Assembly: GCA_025358645.1 (NCBI GenBank) | Contig: JANYIW010000363.1 | Location: forward strand, 1-50,882 | Direction of reading: 5' to 3' | Length of the DNA: 50,882 nt | Source: Bacteroidales bacterium | GTDB taxonomy: Bacteria > Bacteroidota > Bacteroidia > Bacteroidales > VadinHA17 | Part shown: in pieces, positions 39,099-49,223 of the stretch | Position numbering within the stretch: position 1 is the first letter of the stretch | Layout: each line of letters begins with the position of its first letter | Program-made: the position numbers and the translations under genes | The notes under the pieces: generated by a model | Told to the model about the DNA's origin: nothing | Database searches by the model: none | Seen by the model: only the letters and a program-made list of their open reading frames with translations

Positions 39099-39809
39099 AT
39101 GGAGAAACCTGCTGATCTGATTAAAGATGCCTTTGAAGAGAAAACATGGCATGAAATTCACACAACTGATTCATGGAGAGTCTTTAAAATTATCTCGGAG
39201 TTAGTCGAGGGTTTTGAAAAGCTTGCACGGATCGGTCCTTGTGTTTCTATTTTTGGTTCAGCACGGACAGCAATTAATAATAAGTATTATTTACTGGCTG
39301 AAGAGATAGCCTTCAAGTTGACTCAGAACGGATATGGAGTTATTACCGGAGGTGGTCCGGGCGTTATGGAAGCAGCTAATAAAGGCGCTGCAAGGGGAAA
39401 GGGCAAATCTGTAGGTATAAATATTGATCTTCCATTTGAACAGCATGCCAATCCATATATTGATTCTGATAAACTTATAACATTTGATCATTTTTTTATC
39501 AGGAAAGTTATGTTCATGAAATATGCACAGGGCTTTGTGGTGCTTCCAGGTGGATTTGGAACATTCGATGAACTCTTTGAAGCAATAACTCTTATCCAGA
39601 CCAGGAAGATCGGGAAATTTCCAATAATACTTGTCGGTAAAAAATACTGGAGCGGTTTAATAGACTGGATCAAAGAGGAAATGCTCGCTGAAGAACATAA
39701 TATCAAAGTTGAAGATCTCAATCTCTTTACACTGGTTGATACATCTGATGAGGCTGTGGATTATATTGTTAAGTTCTATTCGAGATATCTTCTCAGTCCA
39801 AACTTCTGA
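39099..39809 (+). CDS. LOG-family (TIGR00730-like) Rossmann-fold protein
   Basis: SIFGSARTA, VITGGGPGVMEAANKGAA, VVLPGGFGTFDELFEAITLIQTRKI. ATG at 39099 preferred over 39069. Confidence 0.88.
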   Translation: MEKPADLIKDAFEEKTWHEIHTTDSWRVFKIISELVEGFEKLARIGPCVSIFGSARTAINNKYYLLAEEIAFKLTQNGYGVITGGGPGVMEAANKGAARGKGKSVGINIDLPFEQHANPYIDSDKLITFDHFFIRKVMFMKYAQGFVVLPGGFGTFDELFEAITLIQTRKIGKFPIILVGKKYWSGLIDWIKEEMLAEEHNIKVEDLNLFTLVDTSDEAVDYIVKFYSRYLLSPNF

Positions 39810-40268
39810 TCAGACCTTTCTCATACGGTCCATTTCCCGTGTAGCATCTTTTCGCTTGAGGGTTTCACGTTTGTCGTATTCTTTCTTGCCTTTTGAGATT
39901 GCTATTTCGGCTTTTGCCAATCCTCTCTTGTTGATAAATACTTTAATGACTATTATAGTCAACCCACTCTCTTTAATTTTTCTTTCGATTTTTCTTAATT
40001 CACGGGAAGTAAGAAGCAATTTTCTCTCCCTGAGAGGATCATGATTATTAAGATTTCCCCACCAGTATTCTGAAATATGCATACCCTTGATAAAAAGCTC
40101 TCCATTGTTGAAGAAGCAGTATGAGTCGGAAATAGTTGCTTTCCCGAGGCGGATCGATTTTATTTCTGTTCCCGTGAGAATAATTCCCGACACATATTTT
40201 TCCAGGAACTCATAATCGTGATAAGCCTTTTTATTATTAATTACAATATTTTCTTTGCCTCCTTTCAT
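39810..40268 (-). CDS. smpB: SsrA-binding protein
   Basis: NKKAYHDYEFLEKYVSGIILTGTEIKSIRLGKATISDSYCF, HISEYWWGNLNNHDPLRERKLLL, KKEYDKRETLKRKDATREMDR. Confidence 0.96.
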   Translation of the reverse strand: MKGGKENIVINNKKAYHDYEFLEKYVSGIILTGTEIKSIRLGKATISDSYCFFNNGELFIKGMHISEYWWGNLNNHDPLRERKLLLTSRELRKIERKIKESGLTIIVIKVFINKRGLAKAEIAISKGKKEYDKRETLKRKDATREMDRMRKV

Positions 40269-40277
40269 TCAATACGA

Positions 40278-40859
40278 TTAAGCAAAAAATGTATAATAGA
40301 TTCTATCGATTAATTTTGTAAAAAGAAAATCAGTTGCAATAAATATCACTACAAAAGTTATCAGTGATGCAATCAGTAAAGGCATTTTCTTATAAGCGGG
40401 AGGCGTTAATATCTTCTCAGTTCCTGTCCAGTAGATATACAGGCTGAAGAGAGCTAAGACATTGACAAAAAGAAGAGATTCGAATAAACGGCTTAGCATC
40501 TGACATAGCAGCAACGGCACAACCGAATAGACAATTAACCTGAAGGAAACGGCAAAATCCTTACCAAGGTCAAATGAATATGTTATTTTATTGAGTATAT
40601 AAGCAGTAGCATAAACAGTTATATAAAACAGGAGAAAACATTTTATCCCCTCAAATACTGAATAGACCGGGGATAATGCAGAATTTGTAAAGATTAAAGA
40701 TCCTGCCACAGCTGAACCTGAAACCAGAAGGATTAAAGGGAATAAAAAACTATTTCTTATCACATTGACAGGCTTATTTTCCGAATCAATTGTTTCCCAT
40801 GCCTTTATCGGATTAAAAATAATATCTTTTACTAAGAAAAGTGAGAAATTGCCAGCCAT
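40278..40859 (-). CDS. YIP1 family membrane protein
   Basis: Polytopic, begins KDIIFNPIKAWETI, typical of YIP1-like proteins. Confidence 0.7.
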   Translation of the reverse strand: MAGNFSLFLVKDIIFNPIKAWETIDSENKPVNVIRNSFLFPLILLVSGSAVAGSLIFTNSALSPVYSVFEGIKCFLLFYITVYATAYILNKITYSFDLGKDFAVSFRLIVYSVVPLLLCQMLSRLFESLLFVNVLALFSLYIYWTGTEKILTPPAYKKMPLLIASLITFVVIFIATDFLFTKLIDRIYYTFFA

Positions 40860-40924
40860 AAAAATCAGATTTGAATGCCGGGCAAAATTAAATAAATTTA
40901 TGGTATATTGCTTTACTAACTGAA

Positions 40925-41878
40925 ATGATTAAAAATGTGAGTGTGGAGCTAAATTCTATTTATGATTTATTAGTAGTTACCGGGCCCACCGCATCTGGGA
41001 AAACTTCCCTTGCTGCAACTATTGCTTATAGGGTAGGTGGTGAGATTATCAGTGCCGATTCACGACAGGTTTACAGAGGCATGAATCTGGGTACAGGAAA
41101 GGACTACGAGGATTATCTGGTTAATGGCACACATATTCCTTGTCATTTGATTGACATTGCTGAACCGGGGTATAAATATAATGTATTCGAGTATCAACGC
41201 GATTTTAATAAAGTTTATTCAGATCTGAAAAAGCGAAAAACATTCCCGGTTGTTTGCGGCGGTTCCGGAATGTATGCAGATAGTATTGTAACCGGATACA
41301 AAATGTTTGAGGTGCCATCTGACAGTGGACTGAGAATTGAACTTGAGAAAAAATCGATAGAGGAGCTTAAAGAGATATTATCAACCTTTAAAAACCTTCA
41401 TAATAGTACAGATATTGATACCAGGAAGCGGGTAATCAGAGCAATTGAAATCGAACATTCCAGTAGAAACAAGGGAAAAACATACAGTGGGTTTCCGGAA
41501 GTAAGCGCTCTACTGATTGGTATTATGTTAGACAGAGATACACGGCGAAAGAGGATAACAGAGAGGCTTAAACAACGTCTCCAATCAGGTATGGTTGATG
41601 AAGTTAAGCACCTTATCGATCAGGGTATAAACACCGACACTTTGATTTACTATGGTCTTGAATATAAGTTTATTACCTTTTATCTGACCGGAAAAATATC
41701 TTACGAAGAAATGGTGAGGGATCTTGAGATCGCAATTCATCAGTTTGCTAAACGACAGATGACCTGGTTCAGAGGGATGGAACGGAAAGGTATTAAGATT
41801 CACTGGCTTGATGGTGAGCTATCAATGGAAGAGAAGGTGGAGAAAGTGATGGAATTATTATTAGTCGAAAGTCAATAA
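40925..41878 (+). CDS. miaA: tRNA dimethylallyltransferase
   Basis: VVTGPTASGKTSLAATIAYRVGGEIISADSRQVYRGMNLGTGKDYEDY, HLIDIAEPGYKYNVFEYQRDF, FAKRQMTWFRG. Confidence 0.95.
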   Translation: MIKNVSVELNSIYDLLVVTGPTASGKTSLAATIAYRVGGEIISADSRQVYRGMNLGTGKDYEDYLVNGTHIPCHLIDIAEPGYKYNVFEYQRDFNKVYSDLKKRKTFPVVCGGSGMYADSIVTGYKMFEVPSDSGLRIELEKKSIEELKEILSTFKNLHNSTDIDTRKRVIRAIEIEHSSRNKGKTYSGFPEVSALLIGIMLDRDTRRKRITERLKQRLQSGMVDEVKHLIDQGINTDTLIYYGLEYKFITFYLTGKISYEEMVRDLEIAIHQFAKRQMTWFRGMERKGIKIHWLDGELSMEEKVEKVMELLLVESQ

Positions 41879-41946
41879 AGTCAAAAGTCCATAAAGCTGA
41901 AGGATATTTCAGTCTTTACAGACTTCTGACATTATAGATTTTAAGA

Positions 41947-44007
41947 CTATTTCAAATATGTATCAAGCCACTCGAAAAACTCACGTTGCCAGATAATTGC
42001 ATTCTGGGGTTTTGTAACCCAATGGTATTCATCCTCGAAGAATAGCAGTCTGCTCGGAACACCATGTAACTGTGCAGCCTGGAATGCTTCCATGCTCTGA
42101 GTATACGGTATCCTGAAATCATTCTGTCCTGTAATTATAAGTATAGGTGTTGTCCACTTATCAACCATAAGATGAGGGGAGAATTTATAGCTGGGAAGAT
42201 TTTTCCAGTATGGACCTCCATAATCTTTGTCAGGAAACCAGAGCTCCTCGGTTGATCCATACTCGCTTTCGAAATTGAATACTCCGCAGTGAGAAACAAA
42301 CGCTTTGAATCTTCCATTATGTACGCCAGCAAGATAGAAGACTGAATATCCGCCATAACTTGCACCCACTGCGCCCATTCTCTTTGCATCAATGTAAGGT
42401 TCTTTTGCCATTGCATCGGTTGCGTCAAGATAGTCCTGAATATTTTTCCCTCCATAATCGCCGGAAATCTGTTCTTTCCATTCCTGACCAAACCCGGAAA
42501 CGCCACGACGGTTTGGTGCAAATACGATATAGCCCTTCGCGGCTATCATCTGCATATTCCACCTATATGACCAGAACTGATCAAGCGCCGATTGCGGACC
42601 TCCTTCACAGAAAAGCAGTGCAGGATATTTTTTTCCAGAGTCAAAATCCGGAGGATAAATTACCCACATCTGGAGGTCTTTCTTATCCTTTGTTTTAATA
42701 TACTTCTCTTCAACCTTACCCATCCTGATATTATCGTAGATAGCTTTATTTACAGAAGTGATCTGTTTAAGCGCCCCTGTCTTCATATCGATTGTTGAAA
42801 CTTCAGGAGCCATTGACATAGAGGCCAATTCTGCAACCAGAACCCCCGACTTTAAATTGATTGCGCCCAGATTATGAACTCCTACTGTTAACTTTGATAC
42901 ACCTTTTCCCTGAAGATCGGTTTTGAATATCTGAGATGTACCCAAATAAGAACATGTGAAGTACATTGTACTTTCGTCATTCCACTTAACATTTGCTACA
43001 TCAAAATTCCATCCTTTTGATACCCATGTTCTGGTTCCTTCTTTAATATTATAAACAAACAACCGGTCGAGATCAGCCTCATAACCATCTCTTTCCATGC
43101 TTTGATATGCTATTTTTGAACCATCGGGTGAAAAGACCGGATATCTATCGTATCCCTTGTTATCTTCTGTAATATTAATTTCTTTATCTGTTTCAAGATT
43201 ATACAGGTAAATATCTGAATTCGTGCTGACTGCGTCTGCTTTGCCTTTAAGTCTTTTGCTTGTAAAGGCAATAGATTTCCCATCGGGGCTCCATGCAATT
43301 TCTCCCTCATCGAAATAGGGTGCGGTAGGCGATTCAAATTTTTGGCCTGCCATTATATCTTTTCCTTCTGAAACGGTGCTTCCGTCAAATGCAGAAACAA
43401 AAATATGGCTGTATGAAAAATCACTCCAGTAGTTCCAGTGTCTGTACATAAGATCATTGATAATCCTGACATTGGCTTTAGGAAGGTTATGTTTCTCATT
43501 TGCTGTCTGATCTAATTTTACTCTTTTTGTAAAATAGATCTTATTGCCATCGGGAGAAACACTGAAAATCTCAAAGTCATTAATACCTGAAATTATCCTG
43601 ACCGCTGAACCGTCAATACTCATAGAACAGAGTTTCCCTTTATTTACAAAAGCTATTGATTTCCCGTTATTGATCCATTCCGGGGAACTTCCTCCGTCAG
43701 TTGTGAGTTGCACCGGATTACTTCCATTTACTGCAGTCTTAAAGATATTAGTTCGTCTTCCTTCACTCTGAAGATCAATGTCTGTAACAGTGTATAAGAC
43801 AGTTGAACCGTCGGGAGAAAGAACAAAAGATCCGAGCCGTCCGAATTTCCACATTATTTCAGGAGTCATCACTCCACCTGCTTTTTCTTCAGAAGTCAAT
43901 TGATTATTGAACCGTGGTGAAGCTTCTGATATTACCGGCGCATTTTGTTTGCATGAAGAAGTAATAAGCAGTGCCAAAAGAAGTACCGGCAGAAGATATC
44001 TTTTCAT
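41947..44007 (-). CDS. S9 family prolyl oligopeptidase-type lipoprotein
   Basis: Lipobox ITSSCKQ; PD40-like propeller; catalytic GASYGGYSVFYLAG, DFRIPYTQSMEAFQAAQ, DEYHWV. Confidence 0.93.
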   Translation of the reverse strand: MKRYLLPVLLLALLITSSCKQNAPVISEASPRFNNQLTSEEKAGGVMTPEIMWKFGRLGSFVLSPDGSTVLYTVTDIDLQSEGRRTNIFKTAVNGSNPVQLTTDGGSSPEWINNGKSIAFVNKGKLCSMSIDGSAVRIISGINDFEIFSVSPDGNKIYFTKRVKLDQTANEKHNLPKANVRIINDLMYRHWNYWSDFSYSHIFVSAFDGSTVSEGKDIMAGQKFESPTAPYFDEGEIAWSPDGKSIAFTSKRLKGKADAVSTNSDIYLYNLETDKEINITEDNKGYDRYPVFSPDGSKIAYQSMERDGYEADLDRLFVYNIKEGTRTWVSKGWNFDVANVKWNDESTMYFTCSYLGTSQIFKTDLQGKGVSKLTVGVHNLGAINLKSGVLVAELASMSMAPEVSTIDMKTGALKQITSVNKAIYDNIRMGKVEEKYIKTKDKKDLQMWVIYPPDFDSGKKYPALLFCEGGPQSALDQFWSYRWNMQMIAAKGYIVFAPNRRGVSGFGQEWKEQISGDYGGKNIQDYLDATDAMAKEPYIDAKRMGAVGASYGGYSVFYLAGVHNGRFKAFVSHCGVFNFESEYGSTEELWFPDKDYGGPYWKNLPSYKFSPHLMVDKWTTPILIITGQNDFRIPYTQSMEAFQAAQLHGVPSRLLFFEDEYHWVTKPQNAIIWQREFFEWLDTYLK

Positions 44008-44031
44008 GATTTTATAGTATTTTAAATAATA

Positions 44032-45039
44032 TTATTTCTTTAGAGCTAAGGATACTTTAGCTTTCAGCTCATCATATAATTCCGGGTTATCCTTAAGAAT
44101 CTGTTTGACTGCGTCGCGTCCTTGACCAAGTTTGGTTTCTCCATAACTGAACCATGAACCGCTTTTCTTGATAATTTCAAAATCGACTCCCAGATCAACA
44201 ATCTCTCCAAGCTGCGAAATGCCTTCTCCATAAAGTATATCGAAATCAGCTTTTCTAAAGGGAGGCGCCAGTTTATTCTTCACAATTTTGACCCGTGTCC
44301 TGCTGCCTATTATTTCTTCACCGTCTTTAAGTTGGCTTGTCCGGCGAATATCTAACCTTACAGAAGCATAAAACTTCAATGCATTACCTCCGGTTGTAGT
44401 TTCAGGATTACCAAATACCACTCCGATTTTATCCCTGAGCTGATTAATGAAGACACAGGATGTGTTTGTTTTATTGATATTTGCAGTAAGTTTTCTTAGC
44501 GCTTGTGACATCAGTCTTGCCTGCAGACCCATCTTGGATTCACCCATTTCACCCTCAATCTCGGCTTTTGGAGTAAGTGCGGCAACAGAGTCAATAACAA
44601 CTATATCCAGAGCACCGGACCTGATTAGGTTATCAGTAATCTCAAGAGCCTGCTCACCATTATCAGGTTGAGAAATAAGCAGATTTTCAACATCTACGCC
44701 CAGTTTCTCAGCATAATTACGGTCAAATGTATGTTCCGCATCGATTATTGCCGCGATACCTCCATTCTTTTGAGCTTCAGCAATAGCATGTATAGCCAGT
44801 GTCGTTTTTCCTGATGCTTCAGGACCGTAAATTTCTGTAACCCTTCCGCGTGGTATTCCGCCAATACCCAGCGCAGCATCAAGCCCGATTGAACCTGTTG
44901 AGATTACCTGGATGTTGTCGATTGCATGATCGCCTAACTTCATTATTGTTCCCTTGCCAAAGTCTTTTTCAATTTTTCCAAGAGTAACCTCTAGCGCCTT
45001 AAGTTTCTCTTTATTTATTTCTTTTCTTTCTATGATCAT
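44032..45039 (-). CDS. recA: Recombinase RecA
   Basis: [81 protein letters not shown]. Confidence 0.98.
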   Translation of the reverse strand: MIIERKEINKEKLKALEVTLGKIEKDFGKGTIMKLGDHAIDNIQVISTGSIGLDAALGIGGIPRGRVTEIYGPEASGKTTLAIHAIAEAQKNGGIAAIIDAEHTFDRNYAEKLGVDVENLLISQPDNGEQALEITDNLIRSGALDIVVIDSVAALTPKAEIEGEMGESKMGLQARLMSQALRKLTANINKTNTSCVFINQLRDKIGVVFGNPETTTGGNALKFYASVRLDIRRTSQLKDGEEIIGSRTRVKIVKNKLAPPFRKADFDILYGEGISQLGEIVDLGVDFEIIKKSGSWFSYGETKLGQGRDAVKQILKDNPELYDELKAKVSLALKK

Positions 45040-45220
45040 ATAATTGGTTTTATTAATTGTATCATGGTAATTTATTTTGTTATTATGGGTAAATTTACGA
45101 AGTTTGAATTGTAAATTGCAAAAAATCAGTCAATTGTTATTAACATAAATCTTATTGCAAAGGATCAGAGCTCCTAAGTAAAGTGGTGAAAATTAACTAT
45201 TTGCTAAACATGATGCAGGT

Positions 45221-46906
45221 ATGAAATTGAAGAAACAGATAATATTGTTTTGCCTGATTGGGGCTATTACAATACCTTTTAACAATCTTTTTTCCCAGAA
45301 TATTCAAGCGAAACCTACTCGTCAATCCTCTTTTGAAGCATTTTCACAGGGGAAATATGAAAAGGCATACAGTGAATTCAGTGTACTCCTTCTTACTTAT
45401 TCTAAAGATCCACTATATAAATATTATTCAGGAGTTTGTCTGGTAAAACTTAACAAAGATCCTGGTGAAGCAACGAACCTTTTACAACAGGCTCTTCAGG
45501 GCGCCGCTGCTGTGAAGACATTACCTGCTGATGGATTATTTTATCTCGGACGTGCTCAGCAAATGTCGGGGAAATACTCAGAAGCTACTGTAACATATAA
45601 TATGTATACGGACCGGGTTGGGAAAAAAACTTCAAGGGAAATGGGTGTCCCGGAATTCTTAACACAATGCATTCAGAAAAAGGGACAAGTTGCTGATTCT
45701 GAAATAAAACCAGCTGAAATATTAAAAGAATACAAAGCGGATTCCAGTTTGACAGGGACAAAAACAGAAAGTAAGGTAGCAAGTCAAAAAACATTTGATA
45801 AAGTAACAAATAACAAAGTAAATCTACCGGAGGGTTACGAGAAGATCCTGGGTGAAGCTCTTGAATTTCAGTCTAAAGCCGATTCTGTCTCCGCCATTAT
45901 AAGTAACCAGAAAAAGGGAATAGAAAAACTTTCAGGCAATGAAAAGTTGTCGGTAAAAGCTACGATACTTGAGAATGAAAAAATTGCAGCATCCTTTCAG
46001 AATAAAGCCGATCAGAAATACCACGAAGCAGCGATTGCAATGAATCCTCAGCAAGACTCCACCCTCCATTTAAAAAACCCTGTCCGACAACCTGAATTCA
46101 AAGTTGGTAAAGACTCTATTATTAAGGCTGACGATAATAAAATTAAAGTATCTGATAAACAATTAAATACAGCTAAGCCGGTTCTTCCTTCCGTCAAGCA
46201 ACAGGTGGAAATCTTCACTTTGTTCGAAGTGGTTTCTAAGCCTGCAACAGATCCTAAAGCAAAGTTAATAATTGATCAGGAGGTACCTACAGGACTTATT
46301 TATCGCATTCAGATTGCTGTCTTCCGCAACCCGGTTACACCAGTGTTTTTTAAAGGGCTCTCACCGGTTTATGGCTTTAAGATAGCAGGAACTGATAAAA
46401 CCATTTATTATGCCGGAATATTCCGGAAATCTTCAGATGCAGGTAAAGCTCTCGCGACTGTTAAAGCCAAAGGATTCAAAGATGCCTTTGTTGTGGCAAT
46501 GTCGGGAAATAAACGTGTTTCGCCCGACAGATCAGCAATAATGGAAAAGGAGTGGAGCAATAAACCATTAGTCACCATCGAAAAGACTTTATCTGAAACC
46601 CGGGTAGATACTATTCCTCCAACGCTGACATTCAGAGTAGAAGTAACCAGATCATCAAAACCTCTGAAAGAAGATGTAGTTGAAGAAATCAGGAAATTAG
46701 CCGGTAGCAGGGGTATGGATATTGTAACCCTTGAAGACGGGGGAATTGATTATTTAATTGGGAAATTTATTACTTTTGAATCGGCAACAGAATACACTGA
46801 CCTCTTAAAAAGGAATGGATATCGTGAGGCACAGGTGGTTGCATGGCTTGGTAAAAAAGAGATACCAATAGAAACTGCACGACAACTATTTGATCAACTG
46901 AAATGA
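45221..46906 (+). CDS. Secreted TPR-like / SPOR-domain protein
   Basis: N-terminal TPR-like helices (GKYEKAYSEFSVLL, GLFYLGRAQQMSGKYSEA); SPOR-like domain YRIQIAVFRNPV...IYYAGIFRKSSDAGKALATVKAKGFKDAFVVA, with a second similar repeat after it. Confidence 0.72.
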   Translation: MKLKKQIILFCLIGAITIPFNNLFSQNIQAKPTRQSSFEAFSQGKYEKAYSEFSVLLLTYSKDPLYKYYSGVCLVKLNKDPGEATNLLQQALQGAAAVKTLPADGLFYLGRAQQMSGKYSEATVTYNMYTDRVGKKTSREMGVPEFLTQCIQKKGQVADSEIKPAEILKEYKADSSLTGTKTESKVASQKTFDKVTNNKVNLPEGYEKILGEALEFQSKADSVSAIISNQKKGIEKLSGNEKLSVKATILENEKIAASFQNKADQKYHEAAIAMNPQQDSTLHLKNPVRQPEFKVGKDSIIKADDNKIKVSDKQLNTAKPVLPSVKQQVEIFTLFEVVSKPATDPKAKLIIDQEVPTGLIYRIQIAVFRNPVTPVFFKGLSPVYGFKIAGTDKTIYYAGIFRKSSDAGKALATVKAKGFKDAFVVAMSGNKRVSPDRSAIMEKEWSNKPLVTIEKTLSETRVDTIPPTLTFRVEVTRSSKPLKEDVVEEIRKLAGSRGMDIVTLEDGGIDYLIGKFITFESATEYTDLLKRNGYREAQVVAWLGKKEIPIETARQLFDQLK

Positions 46907-47178
46907 AGGAAAAAATATTACATAAGGATAATAAGCTGAAAAGAGGAAGTGAATCAGGTACTCTGATACTTTACAATGATGATGTAAATACATTCGAGCA
47001 TGTCATTAAATCGTTGGTTGAGATATGTGGCCACGATTCCGTCCAGGCAGAGCAATGTGCTATGATTGTCCATTTTAAAGGAAGCTGTGAAATAAAATTA
47101 GGTATTGTAGAAGTGCTTAATGCTATGAGCAGATCACTGAATGCCAAAGGACTTAATTCGAAAGTCGAAAGCCTGTAG
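46903..47178 (+). CDS. clpS: ATP-dependent Clp protease adaptor ClpS
   Basis: LILYNDDVNTFEHVIKSLVEICGHDSVQAEQCAMIVHFKGSCEIKLG: ClpS core. Overlaps the upstream stop by 4 nt. Confidence 0.9.
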   Translation: MKEKILHKDNKLKRGSESGTLILYNDDVNTFEHVIKSLVEICGHDSVQAEQCAMIVHFKGSCEIKLGIVEVLNAMSRSLNAKGLNSKVESL

Positions 47179-47450
47179 AATAGACCCTGATTCCCTGAAA
47201 GCGACTCGTAAACGGGAGTTTGTCTGATAGTCTTTTTTATTTCGTAAATTGTATTTTGCTTAAAAAATAGCAATGCAAGTATCCTCAGGGATACTGGTCA
47301 TGGAATACGAATTCCGGTGGTAAGTGCATAGCATAAGACCAGGCGTCCGGATTTAGTGCAACCGTATATTCCATTCCTGACTTTACATGTGAAGATCTGT
47401 TTATTTATAGCTAGTGTTTTAAAATTGTCATGATATAGCCAATATTTTGG

Positions 47451-47533
47451 TCAAGGTGCTCGGAGCTTACTCTTTGCAAGTTCTTTTAAAAGCTTTGAAT
47501 TGTGCTTCAGCCAGTGCGGCGTTTAAATGTTTT
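47451..47533 (-). pseudogene. Possible frameshifted C-terminal gene remnant
   Basis: Own reading: HLNAALAEAQFKAFK then ELAKSKLRAP* if one A is dropped from an AAAA run; as written the frame stops at ...KRTCKE*. No family recognised. Confidence 0.25.
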
Positions 47534-47551
47534 TGCAAATTTCGATAAAGT

Positions 47552-48325
47552 CTACTGGATACTTTCTTTTAAATACTTCTCTATTCTTTCCTTATTAACA
47601 GTCAGACTAGAAAACTGTTTCTCGCAAACATCGCTAAACCTGGCTATTGCTTTTCTATTTACTTCCTCCTGATCTTCAAAAATGGCAAGAGATTTAAATT
47701 GAAGCCCCCATTTTTCATACTGAAGAAGATTAATCGTACTTATATTGCATTTATCATCACTATTGATGGCAAAAATGAATAGAGGTTTATCCATTTTATT
47801 CACCCGACAATCTATAGGATACTTTCCTTGGGGATCTTTTAGGATATCACTGTAACTAAATGAAAATCTATCTTCAGGAACCCTTTGAGATATAAATGAT
47901 TTGAAATCTTCCCAGAATGTTGATTTAACTCTTTCTCTGCTTAAATACGAGATATCGGTAATTTTTATTAGAGCTTGAACATAATTATAAAATATGTCAC
48001 CCATATTTTCTTCAGTAAGAAGAGCATATATTACACCTTTCATTTCTTGGATGGAAAAAGCATTTAGTGTTGTACTTATAATTTTCGCTCTACTTCCCTT
48101 ATCGAATGAATCAATATCAATATCATAGCTAAGGTGCATAAAGGTATGTCCTTCATCAGTAAGAAGCCAATCGGTTCCTACCTTCTTTAAGATAATTGCA
48201 AGTGAATCGCCGTCATCAAATAAAAAAGGAGTGAAGACCCGATATCGGTCCACACCTTCTTGCAGAAGACGAATTTCTTTGCAAACTTTTTCTTTAAATT
48301 CCTTTTCTACGTGATTTAATTCCAT
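47552..48325 (-). CDS. DUF1828-domain protein (probable C-terminal DUF1829-like region)
   Basis: [49 protein letters not shown]1828-like N-terminus. Confidence 0.7.
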   Translation of the reverse strand: MELNHVEKEFKEKVCKEIRLLQEGVDRYRVFTPFLFDDGDSLAIILKKVGTDWLLTDEGHTFMHLSYDIDIDSFDKGSRAKIISTTLNAFSIQEMKGVIYALLTEENMGDIFYNYVQALIKITDISYLSRERVKSTFWEDFKSFISQRVPEDRFSFSYSDILKDPQGKYPIDCRVNKMDKPLFIFAINSDDKCNISTINLLQYEKWGLQFKSLAIFEDQEEVNRKAIARFSDVCEKQFSSLTVNKERIEKYLKESIQ

Positions 48326-48328
48326 TTT

Positions 48329-48811
48329 TTATAATCCCAAATGTAATTGTGAGTTAAGTGGTAATACGACGTTGCAATCTGTAATCAAACAGTTAAGTGC
48401 TTGTTGAGGAGTTGAATATCTACTAGAAACTTCAGCAAAATATTCTTCTTTAGTCCCTTCTCGCAGATAACGTTCAGTTGCTTTATGAATATGATAATCA
48501 TAGAAAGCAGCCTCTTTTTCAAGTTTGTTTTTATGTTCGTGACTTTTCCCATTATACCTGCGTAGGAGAAACAATTTTGTGGATTTTGCTGGTGTATAGC
48601 CAAGAATGGCTGAAAAGTCAAGAGGATTTTCGATACTTATCCGGATTTTAATTATAAATGTACTACCATCTGGCTGTGGCATTTCATGCTCAGCGCTTTT
48701 ATGACCCCGTTTTTCTTTCATACTTAGAAATAAAAGATCAGGTTCAACAGTCATTTGTTTCTTCGTGTTGATTAATGCTTGTATTTCAGTATCTGTTAAA
48801 AACACATCCAT
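48329..48811 (-). CDS. Hypothetical protein (possibly DUF6978-like), operon partner of the DUF1828 gene
   Basis: 160 aa, 3-nt gap to the DUF1828 gene on the same strand; FIIKIRISIENPLDFSAILGYTPAKSTKLFLLRRYNGKSHEHKN. Confidence 0.55.
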   Translation of the reverse strand: MDVFLTDTEIQALINTKKQMTVEPDLLFLSMKEKRGHKSAEHEMPQPDGSTFIIKIRISIENPLDFSAILGYTPAKSTKLFLLRRYNGKSHEHKNKLEKEAAFYDYHIHKATERYLREGTKEEYFAEVSSRYSTPQQALNCLITDCNVVLPLNSQLHLGL

Positions 48812-49100
48812 TTAAAAATCGAATATAAAATGGTAAAAGATCACGTTGTAAAGTATCTAATTGTATATTAATTAATTGCTTTTAAGGCATTTAATAATGA
48901 TCCTTAAAGGTAGTAAACAATTTTGTTTATCGAATCTCATTTTGTGAACATCTTAACTTTTTTAAGCCGAAAATGTTCAGATTCTAGTGCCAAATGAGCG
49001 GTAGCGTTAACAAATTAGTGGTCACGGAGAACAGTAACAAGTTATGTTGCAGTACATTATCTATAACAGCATTCTGTCGAATCTCTATTGGGTTTAGTTC

Positions 49101-49158
49101 CCCTCAGCTTGCTGCGAGATTTGTCTTGTGCGGCTGGTATTTTGATACCCCGCTTTTC
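49101..49158. repeat. REP-like / mobile-element scar (low confidence)
   Basis: CCCCTCAGCTTGCTGCGAG...GGTATTTTGATACCCCGC: a hairpin-like CAGCTTGCTG motif plus GGTATTTTGATACC (GGTAT/ATACC arms). Confidence 0.3.
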
Positions 49159-49223
49159 TGCTGATTCTCATATTTTTTTTCAAAGTGGACGTGTTGTTGA
49201 TAGAAATTAAACAACTCGGCAAA

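Noticed and set aside
39709-40044. 111-aa plus-strand ORF overlapping the LOG/smpB junction
   Set aside because: Antisense to the highly conserved smpB; hydrophobic low-complexity reverse translation.
36235-41878. uvrA-LOG-smpB-YIP1-miaA block as a novel system
   Set aside because: All are ordinary housekeeping families; mixed strands and no unusual fusion or motif.
41881-41935. Imperfect hairpin (AGTCTTTACAGACT) between miaA and the S9 peptidase as a terminator
   Set aside because: Four-bp core stem and no T-tract; not distinguishable from chance.
42135-42521. 128-aa minus-strand alternative-frame ORF inside the S9 peptidase gene
   Set aside because: Overlaps the catalytic domain coding frame; no independent support.
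47279-47294. Hairpin GTATCC-TCAG-GGATAC downstream of clpS as a terminator or att site
   Set aside because: Only a 6-bp stem with no T-tract or repeat partner seen; too weak to call.
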